From Kryptolebias marmoratus (lineage: Eukaryota; Chordata; Actinopteri; Cyprinodontiformes; Rivulidae), in NCBI RefSeq assembly GCF_001649575.2, contig NC_051436.1, positions 13,180,388-13,244,387 of the forward strand: a stretch of 64,000 nucleotides of DNA, given 5' to 3'. The position numbers and the translations under genes are program-made. This document shows positions 12,951 through 23,109 of the stretch, piece after piece. Under the pieces are notes generated by a model. That model saw only the letters and a list, made by a program, of their open reading frames with translations. It was not told the DNA's origin and did not search any database. The first letter of the stretch is position 1. Every line of letters starts with the position of its first letter.

Positions 12951-13402
12951 GAATAAAACAAGAGGCAGAAAGCCCTGACCCTCATGAAGAAAACATGACA
13001 TCGAACAACAATAAGCAAGAAAAAGTCAAAAATATGCTCCCAAGTGAGGATCAGAATGAAGTAGATCCTGATAAATCAGAACTAACTGAGTCTAAAGAAA
13101 CTAAACCAGATGTTAATCCAGATGTTAAACCTGGAGACAGTAAAAAGTCAACTGAAGCTGTTGAAATCTACAAAAAAGGCACAATGAGTGATGAAGATGA
13201 GGTGTCTTTAAATGAAAACACTAAAGAGAAGATACCGGCCGGAATAAGGGTAGAACATGAGGTGGAAAACTCTGGGAGGTCTGAGCAAACTGTGAGAGTG
13301 AAGGAGGATGATGATGAGGAAGTAAACCAACATCTGCTCTCTGCTGGAGATCATGATGTTGAAAGGGGTGCTAAGGGAAGATGTTATAAAAGTTGTATTT
13401 AA
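12757..13402 (+). pseudogene. Frameshifted continuation of the USP-B tail
   Basis: Sister repeats read GAAAACTCTGACAGTCATG; here the text is GAAAACTGATAGTCAT, two bases shorter, which brings the TGA at 12763 into frame. In the other frame the tail style continues for about 210 codons (DTDDQKEKLSTEGQNE, KPDVNPDVKPGDSKKS, ENTKEK) to a TAA at 13400-13402. I infer that the ancestral protein was longer and was truncated by this indel; a sequencing or assembly error in a repetitive exon is the alternative. Confidence 0.75.
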
Positions 13403-13444
13403 ATTGTGTATGTTATAAATTGTGGGGATTCTGTTTTTTGCTTT

Positions 13445-13450
13445 AATAAA
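13445..13450 (+). terminator. USP-B poly(A) signal
   Basis: AATAAA about 43 bases after the TAA that closes the continuing tail frame, followed by a T-rich stretch. Its position fits a transcript that covers the frameshifted 3' part. Confidence 0.65.
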
Positions 13451-13475
13451 TTATTTTCTTCTTCATTCTGAACAC

Positions 13476-14056
13476 CTGCTGTGAAGTGTCTGCATTGGGG
13501 ATCTGTCTAAATCATATGTTGTAGCAGATGTTGCAGAACAAATGAAACAATAAAGATAAACTGGAGTTTTGAGGTCCAGCACATTGTTCTACAAACATAA
13601 AAGTCATTTTCAGGTAATACATTATAAAAATCTGTGCTAAAGATGACATTAAAAACAGTGTCAGCTGTTTGAGTTTTAACTTGCAGAGTGCTTCAAAACC
13701 AACTTACCATTACAGTATTCACTTCTGGACCATAATCTTTGGATGTTCAACATCTTCAACAACAAGCTAATGAAACTCACACAGTTGTCTTCCAAACTAT
13801 TTATGACTAACAGGGTTTTAAGGAAGCCTGTAATATTTAATTATTTATATCACTGATCTGGTTTGTCCTTACTGACTGAGATTTGTGCCATTCTGGGTTC
13901 TGAAACATAACATCCCATCTACTGTTAAGGCATTGATGCTGTCCATGGTGCTGAAGTAGCAAACGATTCTAAATACACTATTTGTAATAATTTGTCCAGT
14001 TTTATTGTTCTATGCGGAAATGGAGTTTCAGTTCTCTAAGATCATAGACCAAAACT
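13476..14056. other. Intergenic, nothing recognised
   Basis: AT-rich DNA between the USP-B polyadenylation site and the RING2 fragment. No ORF, terminal repeat or splice pattern found. Confidence 0.5.
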
Positions 14057-14059
14057 ACA

Positions 14060-14362
14060 TCAAGTCTCTTTTTCTGAAGCATTATTTCTAATCCACACAG
14101 GTATAGAGGTCTGTCTGGCGGCAATGTCACAGGAGTATGATGCTGACAAGCTTCTTGTTCTGATACATTCAGCATACGTCTTCAGACATACAAAACAGAA
14201 ATCAACCTTGCATCGAAAACACCTGATCTGTTTACAGCCAGTTTGTTTATGCTCCAGCAGTGAGCCACAGGTGGGACAGGCTTGGATGGAGGGCCACTGC
14301 TTCATTCCCATCACAGACCCAATAGTTGTCTGCATTTATCAGCATTCTGGGTTATGGTTTTC
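14060..14362 (-). pseudogene. Isolated RBR RING2 fragment
   Basis: The minus strand encodes PSIQACPTCGSLLEH, KQTGC, CFRCKVDFCFVC and ends RQTSIPVW plus a short divergent tail and a stop at 14060. It aligns with the C-terminal part of RBR2 exon 4 (PSIRACPTCGQKVEH, KTGC, CPRCQVEFCFVC, RQTSIPVW). All RING2 cysteines including the catalytic one in TGC are present. Upstream the frame meets a stop after about 10 codons; no RING1, IBR or start exon is visible between 14.4 and 17 kb on this strand. Most likely a relic of a further RBR copy, or a lone terminal exon. Confidence 0.8.
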
Positions 14363-14661
14363 ACAAATGCTTCATTATGGTATGGCAGTACAGATAGTAC
14401 ATTTTGATGATGTATAAAAAATGTCAAGATTTCAACTGGATAAGTTCAATTAAATCGCACTGTGAATGGTTGAAGTAAATATATTTGAATAATTCCAAAA
14501 AAAAAAATTGCAACTGAGGCAAAATTTGCAGGACCCACATGTGATTATTTGTGAAGCATTGAGAATGGAGTGGAAAAAATGAGTAAAACTCACACACAAA
14601 ATCATAGAAATACCTTTACATTTACAAGTCAGCCTCTGAACAGGCTCTAGTCCTGTAGTAA

Positions 14662-14697
<36 letters not shown>

Positions 14698-14729
14698 TAT
14701 GATGATGATGATGATGATGATGATGATGG
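14662..14729. repeat. (GAT)n microsatellite
   Basis: About 22 GAT units interrupted once by AATAT. Confidence 0.95.
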
Positions 14730-14911
14730 TGACGGAAGACACAACTGTCTAGCAGCTGAAGACACAAGTGGTAGAGATGTTTCTCAATGCAGGTAATCAA
14801 CCTATTATTAGATAAAATAACTGCAGCACCTGAGACCTAAACCAGCTTAAACCATAAGTTGAAGTGCAGAGAAACCTGGGAGAACCAAATACTGACAGAA
14901 AAGAGGACCCT

Positions 14912-15630
14912 TGTTATGTGCTTTGGGCACATAATTATTTTTGCCTATTTTTTTTTTTAGATTTTGGTTTGTAGACTTTAGTTGACTGATTTTGATAAAT
15001 ATTTTTGGGCATGGATAAGTTCTTAATTTTGGTAATTAATTTGTGGCGCTGTGGGTCCGCCCATAAATAGGCTGGGTTTCGGGAGGTAAGGAAGCTGCTC
15101 TTCTGCTCGTTTCTGCTCGCTCTACCTCCACCACCGGGAATGCGTCCTGAAGCCAGTGCGCGCACGTCCCCAGCTGCGGCCTACCGAAGCTGACGTCTCC
15201 AACCTGCTATGCAGTAGTTTTGTTGGCTTTGTTTCTTTGTTTGTTTTTTCGTTATGATTTTGGCCTGGTGGGACCGGTTGTCCTATTTTCGATTCTTCAT
15301 TTTCAGTAGATTCTTTTAGGGTTTAGTTTGGTACTAACAGGGGCTTCGACGGACCTGTATAGGGTTGGCCCCCTGTTGTACCATTTTGTTCTTTTTGATC
15401 GGCTCACCAGGTCCATCTTTTTGTTAATACTTTTGGGGTTTTGTTTGTTCTTTTTTTTTTGGACATGGGGGAACTGAGGGTATTTAACACTCTCTCTTCT
15501 TTTTTCTCTTTACAGAAACTCAAAGTAGCTGAACCAAAACAAAAGTTTGAGAGAGTTTAAGAATAAAATAATTTTTTTGAACCCTCATTCTTGCCTTGTG
15601 TCCTCAAATATGCCCTTGGTGGACGTAACA
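14912..15630 (+). mobile_element. Solo LTR, family 1 (719 bp) with 5-bp target duplication
   Basis: Ends TGTTATG...ACGTAACA, so it starts TG and ends CA. The 5-bp direct repeat ACCCT flanks it exactly (14907-14911 and 15631-15635). Internal features fit an LTR: a TATA-like CCATAAATAGG near 15061 and a polyadenylation-like GAATAAAATAA near 15562 followed by a GT-rich stretch. No internal retroelement genes remain, so it is a recombined solo LTR. The superfamily cannot be told from the LTR alone. Confidence 0.9.
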
Positions 15631-15644
15631 ACCCTCCTAAGTCA

Positions 15645-16095
15645 CAGGTGTCATTCCTCAGGGGCCACTCTCCTGCCTGGTTCAGATGTGTTCTCGCTTT
15701 AAAATACCTGATTTAAATGGATGATTTATGGACATGCTTCTGGAGAACTTGATGATTTGGTGAGGAGGTAAATAAATAATTTAAATCAGGTGTGTTGAGG
15801 CAGGAAACACCCTTACAAAAAAATCCCACGAAATTCACATGTGATCACATGTGATTCCCATTTTCCACATGTGGTTCACATAATCCACAAAAAAAATCAC
15901 ATATTTCCACATGTGATTCCCATTTTCCACATGTGGTTCACATAATCCACAAAAAAAATCACGTTTTCACATGTGGAAATGTGGGAATCACGTGATTCAC
16001 CTGTGAAAGTCACATGTGATTTTCATGGGATTTTTTTGTAAGGGCAACTAAACCTTTCAGGACAGTGACCCTTGAGGCCTGGAGTTGGACACTCC
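15645..16095. mobile_element. hAT-like MITE carrying a nested second MITE
   Basis: Outer ends: CAGGTGTCATTCCTCAGGGG on the left; on the right GGCCTGGAGTTGGACACTCCTG, whose reverse complement is similar. Nested within at 15810-16044 is a second palindromic element with ends CCCTTACAAAAAAATCCCA and TGGGATTTTTTTGTAAGGG. It contains a direct tandem repeat of roughly 55-60 bases (ACATGTGATTCCCATTTTCC, twice). No clear target duplication for either. Confidence 0.7.
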
Positions 16096-16300
16096 TGTCC
16101 GAAATACAGGCAGAGACAGAACTACCTATATCCAAGCTTGTACAGCCTGGTGGTGGGATATTTGTGTCTCCCTGCCTCCTCAGTCCCATGTGAAAGAGTT
16201 TTCTCCAAAGCTGGAGAAGTTTTTCCAAAGTCTGAGTCCAAGTACAGTAGAAAAAATACTTTTCCTTAATAAAGTGAATAAAGTTATTATGACCCCAGTA
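16090..16300 (+). pseudogene. hAT transposase C-terminal dimerisation domain, frameshifted relic
   Basis: One frame gives YPSLYSLVVGYLCLPASSVP then CERVFSKAGEV; after a frameshift the adjacent frame continues SLSPSTVEKILFLNKVNK. This is the hallmark C-terminal block of hAT transposases (LA.yl.iPasSv.sERvFS.aG...L.....e.llfl). It is adjacent to hAT-like terminal sequence, so it is the tail of a dead autonomous hAT. Confidence 0.85.
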
Positions 16301-16809
16301 TTCATAAGATTATTCACTGTCCCACAACTGTAACATTAAAAAAAAAACATCTCACTGACTGAAATCAAACTGACAAGTGTTACATTTAAACACACATAAA
16401 TAAATGAACCACACAAAAAAATAAAAAGAATTATGACAATGGGGTGAAACAGCAGCAAATATAAATATAATTTAAACAAAAAAAAAAATTTGGCTCAAAT
16501 ATAAAATAATCATTTTTAAATATAGTTTCATTAGCCGGTTTTATTACCAATAATCATAAACAAAAGATGTCAGCATTGGAATCAGGATTGAGAACAGCTG
16601 AAAATATAAGTTTTTAAATGACTCTCTGCTGATCAGAAAGTTTGTTAACTTTGGAAATTTAAGAACCTGAGTTCAAATTTGACAGACACAGAGTTTCATC
16701 ACCTGGAGGTCAGGGTCTGTAAAAGTTGCTGTAAGATCAGAACAGCTGTAGCAAAGAGAGTTTGATGCTGCAGTAAACTTAGCAGAAAGTTGTTTCCCTT
16801 CAGAAATTA

Positions 16810-17080
16810 ATGAGCTTCAAACACTTTGCTGTAATCTGGAGAGGATTCAAATCAAGCTGACTCAATAAGCGTTGAACGTTTTCCTCCAAGGATCTTGACG
16901 AAATCTCTTTTGTTACTGTTGCTTTTTTCTCTTTTCTCATTTGTCTTTTCTTTTTTCTTTTTTTTCTCTCTTTTTTTTAAACAATTTTTTTTTCTGTGTC
17001 CACGTGCAGATTCTCTTTTGCTGAAGGTCACAACAAACCCCAGAGAGTATTGTTCTGTATTTATAAGAGGAGAAGCCTTC
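16810..17080. repeat. Left arm of inverted repeat (partner 20432-20684)
   Basis: From GAGCTTCAAACACTTTGCTG to GGAGAAGCC, the reverse complement of 20432-20684 with indels in a T-rich middle. The arms are about 3.35 kb apart. The partner arm directly follows the donor of the orphan USP first exon at 20690, so this sequence may derive from a USP first intron. Confidence 0.85.
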
Positions 17081-17084
17081 TCCA

Positions 17085-17920
17085 TGGGGGTTTCTTATTT
17101 CTATCTTTCAAAAACATGTTAGTGTAAAATAATTTCATGTATTTTTATTTGCAGGAGAAAAAGTTCACAATTTTTTTGTTCTGCGAAAAGCTCAAAAAGC
17201 TTAGAGTTGTAATTAATATATTTTTTATCAGTCTCTTAGCTTTGTTATAATTTTATCTGGGTGTTGTTCAGTGTTAGAAAAATAATGTTCACATTAAGTT
17301 TTTGTTTTTCTGAATACTGTCTGAAGTTTAAACTGCACCAAAATAAACTCATAGATCTCTTCATCGTATCTATTTAAAAACAGATTTCTTGCTCCTTTTT
17401 AGTGATGTCTCTGTGGTCTGGTAGTTTCACCTTCAAATGGCATCTGATTAAATTTTTGTGGGAGTGAAAGTTCAGATTCGAGCTTCAGATTCGAGTCACT
17501 GATTGGTTAAAACTGTTGTATGAAAACATTTTCTCTGATCAAAAGAGCCTCTAATCAGTCTTAATTCCTGTCAAGTGTTTTCTTTTTCAATTAGTTGATG
17601 GAAAAAGTGAAAGTTCACTTAGAGGTTTGGCAATTTTGTGATAAACTTAGTCAAACCAGAAACTGATTAGTGCTTTTTGAACAGAATAAAATGGAGGACA
17701 GTGATGATGCAATTCTTAAAAAAATATTGGACTTGGCCTAATGCTGATAACACAATTTAAATGTGACTTGTATTAATAAAAGAGATGAAACTTGGATAAC
17801 TGAATCTAAATTATCTAACTTTAGTTTTTTTATATGACTATAAGATGATCAAGAGGTGTTTCAGAAGGATCTGTCCTTGGACCATTATTATTTACATGTA
17901 TATACAGTTCATACAGGGGA
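17085..17920. other. Intergenic, two ISRE-like GTGAAAGTTC motifs
   Basis: GTGAAAGTTCA occurs near 17466, and again near 17608 as GGAAAAAGTGAAAGTTCAC. They resemble the ISRE half sites of the RBR promoters, but no convincing exon follows. A short reading frame from the ATG at 17691 (MEDSDDAILKKILDLA, then stop) has no recognised relative. Confidence 0.35.
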
Positions 17921-17924
17921 TTCA

Positions 17925-18080
17925 GGAAGTAACCAGACCCCATTCACTGCAATTTTATTATGTAGCAACCTGATGTTACAGTCTTTAAAATAAATTGCTC
18001 TTAATTCCCCATACTGGCAAAATGAAAAAAAAAAGTTTCAATATAACATTTACAGAAGGCTGTAATATTTAAAGGGTATT
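17925..18080. mobile_element. Possible Tc1-like terminal fragment
   Basis: CAGGGGATTCAGGAAGTAACCAGACCCC followed by TTATTATGTAGCAACCTGATG resembles, from memory, the end of a common fish Tc1-like family. Only one end is seen. Confidence 0.4.
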
Positions 18081-18306
18081 TATTGAAATTAGTGAAGTCA
18101 CACAGTTCTGTTTGCAAAACGTGTCCAGATTAAAACAGCTGCATGAAGCTGAGGAAAGTCAAATGTGAGGAAAAGTCAGTCCTCCACATGTGGACAGCAA
18201 CAGGAAGAAAAACTTGTGAACACTTGACTGAAAAACTTGTGAATTCTTTTGACAAACTTTCTGCAGCGAGATGAAGCAGAGACAGCAGGCTGTGTGGCTT
18301 CGTCAG

Positions 18307-18830
18307 TCAAACAAGGAGAAAAGTCTTCCTAACAGGAGCCAGCTGGTTTATCAGCACACCTAACACTGGTGTTAAAGTCATAGATAGACCAGGAAGCTGG
18401 TTTTCATCAATGAAGATGGAACCTGCATCGCTGTGGCAAACAGGTTCTTTAATTTCTCCAAGGGACCAATCAGAAGAGGCGTTCTCTGTGAAGGAGCGCT
18501 CCATTTCACTCATGGAGTCTGTGGGTTGAATCTCACCGAGTGAGCACACAGCTGAAGCGTCATCCCTCTCACCCATGTTTTCATCTTCAACATTAAACTT
18601 GTTGGATGAGTCTTGGTCAAATTTAGGAGCTGCGGATGTGTTCAACCTGCCAGCTGAGTCCCCCCGTGAGCAGACACCCATCAGTGTTTGGGAGAAGGTC
18701 ACACTGCATGAAGTACAACAGTTAATGAATGAATGAGTCAGTAAATCAACAGTCAGGCCAATCTGATGAGTTTCCCAGTGAGTATTTTTGGTTTGAAGGT
18801 CTAAACTGTCCATAGACGTCTGAGATAAAG
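18307..18830 (-). CDS. Possible exon, unrecognised acidic protein
   Basis: An open frame of 168 codons from an ATG at 18813. A plausible acceptor (TTTATCTCAG) lies just upstream at about 18831. The product is Ser/Glu/Asp-rich (AVCSLGEIQPTDSMSEMERS, SSDWSLGEIKEPVC), with a repeated SLGEI motif. A second open frame, 19295 to 19062 (-), contains VEFILPDVSIVFDSV and LSLSQPSFSPERLQ. The two could be exons of the same gene or decayed gene pieces; I recognise neither. Confidence 0.35.
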
Positions 18831-19061
18831 TTGGTCTAAAAGAGAAAGTTTTGTAGATGTCTGAATCTAATTTTAGATGTTAAATATGTGTTCACATTTA
18901 ACTGAGATTTGTTTGGCATAAATTGTCCATCTTTATAATAACTAATGCTGTTGCTCTTTTAGCTGAACTAAGTGATTTAATGCTGGTGTTATAAATGCAT
19001 TTTTTTATAACAGAGAAGTTGGTTTAAAGGAAAGTTTTTCTCAAATGATTAATTACTTTTG

Positions 19062-19295
19062 CTAACTATTTAAAATTAGCTGGAGACGTTCAGGACTAAA
19101 TGAGGGCTGTGACAGAGACAAACAGAAGTTGTCCATCTGAGACAGCTGAAGCTGGAAGTGTTCCTTGAAGTGTTTCTTGTGAGCCTCTGAACCGTGAGAA
19201 GACTCAGAGACGTCCCTGTGAACGGAATCAAACACTATGGACACATCAGGTAAAATAAACTCTACTTTACTGAAAACATCTGCTGTGAAAACCAA
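19062..19295 (-). other. Open frame of unknown status
   Basis: 77 codons, amphipathic, HFKEHFQLQLSQMDNFCL in the middle. No donor is seen before the stop. Described only because it lies upstream, on the same strand, of the 18.3-18.8 kb frame. Confidence 0.2.
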
Positions 19296-19299
19296 GTAG

Positions 19300-20430
19300 A
19301 CACATGAAGGCAGCAGGAAAACTGCTCTTTAATGCTGCTCAGAACATCAGGTTTCTGTAGGATCATGACTGAAAAATATTGTAAAGAACAGATTTCAGCA
19401 GCATTTGGTGGTTCAGGCCAGAGTTACTTTAACAAGTTTCCTCTTTCTCACGTCTCTTTGACACAAATACATGTAGTAAAATTATCAGAAATCTGTTATA
19501 GTTTGATACACATCAAGTTAACAAAAAGCCTCATCACGAATCAGGTTTAAACAGGTAAAGGCTGCTATTTTTCTATAAAATAAAACAATTATAATTTTGC
19601 ACAACTTCTGTCTTTTTTTAAATAACAACAATAAAATGGAAACACATCAGTCAGGTTTTAGGGGCATTTATAGCACAAAGTCAGTTTATTATCAGACAAA
19701 TTATTTGTTGAATTGGGAAATTTCACTTCCTCCACAAACACTTTTAGTTGTAGAGGTCCTCAAGAATCCATCTTAGGATCATTTTTATCCATCCATCCAT
19801 CCATTTTCTTTTCCCGCTTCTCCATTCCGGGTCGCAGGGAGCTGGTGCCTATCCCCAGCGGTCACTGTGCGAGAGGCGGGGGACACCCTGGACAGGTGGA
19901 TCATTTTTATTCTCATTGTAAATGAGTCCTCTGGATCTTCCACAAAAACAATATTTTATTCCACTGTTCTGTAGATGATGCTCAGATCTGTTTATCTTTG
20001 AGTCTGAAGGACCCAACATTTCCTTTGTTCATTCTTGAATACGTGCATGTATTAAAGAGATGTGATTCATTTATTTAGTGAAGATAATATGTTTACTTGG
20101 TTTTATTTTTGTTTTTAATGTATCTTTAATAAGTTTTTATGTTTTATAGTTGTTGTTTTGGGGTTTCTTGTTCAGCACTGTGGTCAACTCTGGCTGTTTA
20201 AATGAGCTTTATAAATAAAGCTTTTCTGATTTGATTCATGGATCACCTTAAAATCTATATTATGTAACATGTATTTATTTTACACAGTTATTTTTTGTCT
20301 TTTTCTAAGATAATGGCTGAACTTTAGGACTGTGTACTTTAATGTTCTTTCTTTGCTGAAAGATTGTGATTTTATCTCACTGTGATCTAAATGTTGCTGG
20401 TATGACAAATAAAGTGAATTGGGGGTGGTG
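19300..20430. other. Intergenic with a fish interspersed repeat at 19780-19905
   Basis: From (ATCC)n TTTTCTTTTCC to GGGGGACACCCTGGACAGGT is a short copy of the same dispersed family seen more fully at 58560-58880. The rest is AT-rich with nothing recognised. Confidence 0.6.
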
Positions 20431-20431
20431 G

Positions 20432-20684
20432 GCTTCTCCTGTTGTAAATACATAACAAGACTCTCTGGGGTTTGTTGTGACCTTCAGCAAAAGAGAATTT
20501 GGACACAGAAAAAACAATTTTTGGAAAAAAAAGAGAAAAGAGAAAAGGAAAGAGAAAAAAGCAACAACAACAAAAAAGCTTTTGTCAAGATCCATGGAGG
20601 AAAACATTCAATGCTTATTGAGTTATAAATCATCTTGATTTGAATCCTCTCCAGATTACAGCAAAGTGTTTGAAGCTCACAACC
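20432..20684. repeat. Right arm of inverted repeat (partner 16810-17080)
   Basis: Reverse complement of 16810-17080. It abuts the donor of the orphan USP exon 1 on the minus strand. Confidence 0.85.
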
Positions 20685-20689
20685 CTACC

Positions 20690-20995
20690 TTTATTTGCAA
20701 GGATTAAACTTTAAGCTATTCCTTTGTTGACTAAAATTCATTCAACTTCTCCCAGACGCTGTCGGACCTCTGCACTTTAACATAGAAACCTTCAGATTAG
20801 TTTGTTTCTCCTCGTCTTCTGCTGCTAAAATGCTGCGTTCAATGGGCCTCGGAAATGTGGCTTTTAAAGCAAGCACCTTATTTACACCTATAGGCAAAAT
20901 AAGAAATGAAAAAAAGCCTAATTTTCTGCATGTGGGTATTTTTTTTTACCAGAATCCCATTAAAAGTAGACACATTACTTCTGGTGTAGGCCTAT
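20690..20995 (-). pseudogene. Orphan USP promoter and first exon
   Basis: The reverse complement of this block matches the USP-B promoter and non-coding exon 1 (2925-3217) almost throughout, including TTGAACGCAGCATTTT, GGAGAAGTTGAATGAATT and the exon end AAATAAAG followed by GTAGG. The ISRE core of USP-B is disrupted here by substitutions and an insertion. No USP catalytic exon follows on the minus strand down to 14 kb. It marks where a USP gene once stood beside UBL1, as USP-C stands beside UBL2. Confidence 0.85.
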
Positions 20996-21033
20996 TTGTG
21001 GTCAAGAATATCAGATAACTGTTCAAGTAAAAC

Positions 21034-21039
21034 TTTATT
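21034..21039 (-). terminator. UBL1 poly(A) signal
   Basis: TTTATT on the plus strand (AATAAA on the minus strand), about 80 bases after the UBL1 stop codon. Confidence 0.6.
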
Positions 21040-21119
21040 ATTTGTAAACAAAGTTGTCATGAGCCACAGTAGGAAGCAGCAATAGGAGGAGGAGGAAGAG
21101 GAGGTACAGAGGGTCTGGA

Positions 21120-22049
21120 TCAAGCTGTCAGTCCTCCAGGAACCCGGATGACCATCTGGATGACAGACTTGTTTTGGATCCCATATTCAGACAGCAGTGT
21201 TGTGTCTCCATCCAGCATCTTGTCTGTAAAAATCAGCCGCAGGTTGTCCTGTCCTGGACACACATGGAAACAAACACACACTTATGAGAATCTTCTGTCA
21301 TAGTTATTTCAAACAACCCCACTCACAGAAACATCTCGTGAAAAGCTATCTATTTTATCCACTGGTGTATCAGACTGCTCATCAGTTTCAATAAGGAACA
21401 ACAAGCAACAGAGAGAAAAAGTACTAGTAATATCTGTGCCTTTAAGGGGTTAATGTTCCAGGTTCCTAGGTGTGTGACATGTGGGTGAGGGAGTGAGTGG
21501 AGCCAGGAAAAGGTGAAGGTGAGCATGGTGGGTAGTCAGGGCTGTTCATGGTGAGCTGTGGATGAGACAGAGGCTCTTGTTTTGAGCCAACTTTTGTGCT
21601 GTTGCACAATGAAAGTGGTGAGATTGCACGGTCGCCCCAGGCTCATCTTTCTGCATACAAGAGCATTACAGTACAATAAAAAAAGCATAAAACAGTTGAC
21701 TATTTGAGTTTTAAGCTACTTTCCTATAGGTCTATAAAACACATCAGATTATGATAAAATAAAAATAGTGTGCGAGAAACAAAAAAAAAAAAAGAAAACA
21801 AAAATCTAATACCCTATTTAACTGCGTTGACAAACATGTAAATTATTACTAACACTGACACCATATAGAGTTAGCTCTGGTTCTTCAACTTTGTGTCTTT
21901 TACCTGTTGTCTCTGGGAGTTTCTCTGCTATTTTCTCCTTCAGCTGACGCACGGTCATTTTCTGCATCTGCTCCTCGGTGTTGCAGAGGTCTATGAACAT
22001 CTTCTCCCCTCTCAGGCCATGAACCATGACCTGGTAGATTTTTTCCCAT
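21120..22049 (-). pseudogene. UBL1: ubiquitin-like protein with a frameshift in codon 3-4
   Basis: Exon 1 22049-21904, exon 2 21253-21120. It is nearly identical to UBL2, but the run of five A after ATGGG is six A here. The ATG at 22049 therefore leads to a stop after 12 codons (280 coding bases against 279 in UBL2). An in-frame ATG at 22027 (MVHGLRGEKMFIDLC) could initiate, but would lack the first residues of beta-strand 1. The rest is intact: TEEQMQKMTVRQLKEKI helix, then LRLIFTDKMLDGDTTLLSEY and the C-terminus RVPGGLTA. Splice sites are good (GTAAAAG donor, TGTGTCCAG acceptor). Either a young pseudogene, a shortened protein, or a homopolymer sequencing error. Confidence 0.8.
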
Positions 22050-22133
22050 TTTCCTGCTGCTCGATCGGTTCTTTCTGCTGCTGCGTTTGAGACAAACCTC
22101 CTTCAAATGACTGACAGCTGCCATGAAAAAAAC

Positions 22134-22143
22134 TTTCACTTTC
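22134..22143 (-). promoter_or_regulatory. ISRE of UBL1
   Basis: TTTCACTTTC on the plus strand, GAAAGTGAAA in gene orientation, an exact match to the GAAAnnGAAA core. It lies 85 bases upstream of the ATG. The same element is at the matching place in UBL2. Confidence 0.8.
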
Positions 22144-22239
22144 TGTTTAAAAAGCCAATCTGCTATTAAAGTCCTCACATTCCTCCAAGGAATCCATATC
22201 GCCCGCCACCTTTCTTGCCAAAGTTTGAGACAACGATCA

Positions 22240-22927
22240 TCGTATGTGGAGAAATGACAAAGTTGCAGCCATTTTGGTCAAATCTTGAAAACAACTTTAT
22301 TTGTAATCTCATACAATACTGTGACCAAAAGTTAATCAGTTATACATGTTTATCCAATAAATACTTTCTGTAAGTTTCAATTGAAAAAATTCACTGGTTC
22401 ATAAGATATTTTGAAAAAAATAAATGAACACAGAGAGAGAGACATGGTCCTTTGGTGGCAGACGATGTGTACTTTAAATCAACTTAATTTAGTTTAATAA
22501 TGTGCTGTTATTAACTCATTTGATTATATATTAATACTTTATAAGCGCAGCAGCAAAATAATAGAGTTTCTGCAGAAGGGTTTCATTTCTTGTGCCTGTG
22601 CATTTTTTTGCATTTATCAAACCAGCCTGTGTGTAAATAAGTTACCTCATATGAAGATAATCTTGTTTTCCCAGCTGTGATCTTGTGACCTACTGTAGGT
22701 GTAGTTGTTTACCAGCTATGCTTGCTTCCTTGAGAGTCACCACGAAACATTTTAGTCTAGATCTCTTTGCCTCTCTCTCTTTTGAGCGTGTCAGGAGGGT
22801 TAATGTAGTAGCTTTCAACTTTGTGTGCCTACTTTGTTACAATATTGCTTTTAAGAGTATGTGAAAATAATAATTGTTAAACAATAATTTTACAACCTTT
22901 ATGATGTTATTTTAAATGTAAAGTAAT
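22240..22927. repeat. Inverted duplicate of 1919-2470, between UBL1 and RBR1
   Basis: Matches the DNA upstream of USP-B in reverse complement. It fills most of the 1.06-kb interval between the divergent UBL1 and RBR1 starts. Confidence 0.7.
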
Positions 22928-23032
22928 GGAATGCAGCGTTCATTTTGTTCTAAAGTTACACAACATGACAAAACAAAGAAAATGGAGTCGACCCACCATG
23001 TGACTGGTTTCATGTGACTTCTGGTAAAAAGT

Positions 23033-23042
23033 GAAAGTAAAA
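23033..23042 (+). promoter_or_regulatory. ISRE-like element of RBR1
   Basis: AAAAAGTGAAAGTAAAAG around 23026-23043. The core GAAAGTAAAA differs from the consensus by one base. It lies 68 bases before the ATG of RBR1. The RBR2 counterpart (43053-43062) is an exact match. Confidence 0.6.
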
Positions 23043-23109
23043 GCAAGTCACTGCGCTTTGACAGTGATAGGTTTCTCAACAAAGAGCAGAAGAATTGATC
23101 TGATCCACA

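Noticed and set aside
14450..14800. Poly-histidine frame of 116 codons (minus)
   Set aside because: Caused by the (GAT)n microsatellite.
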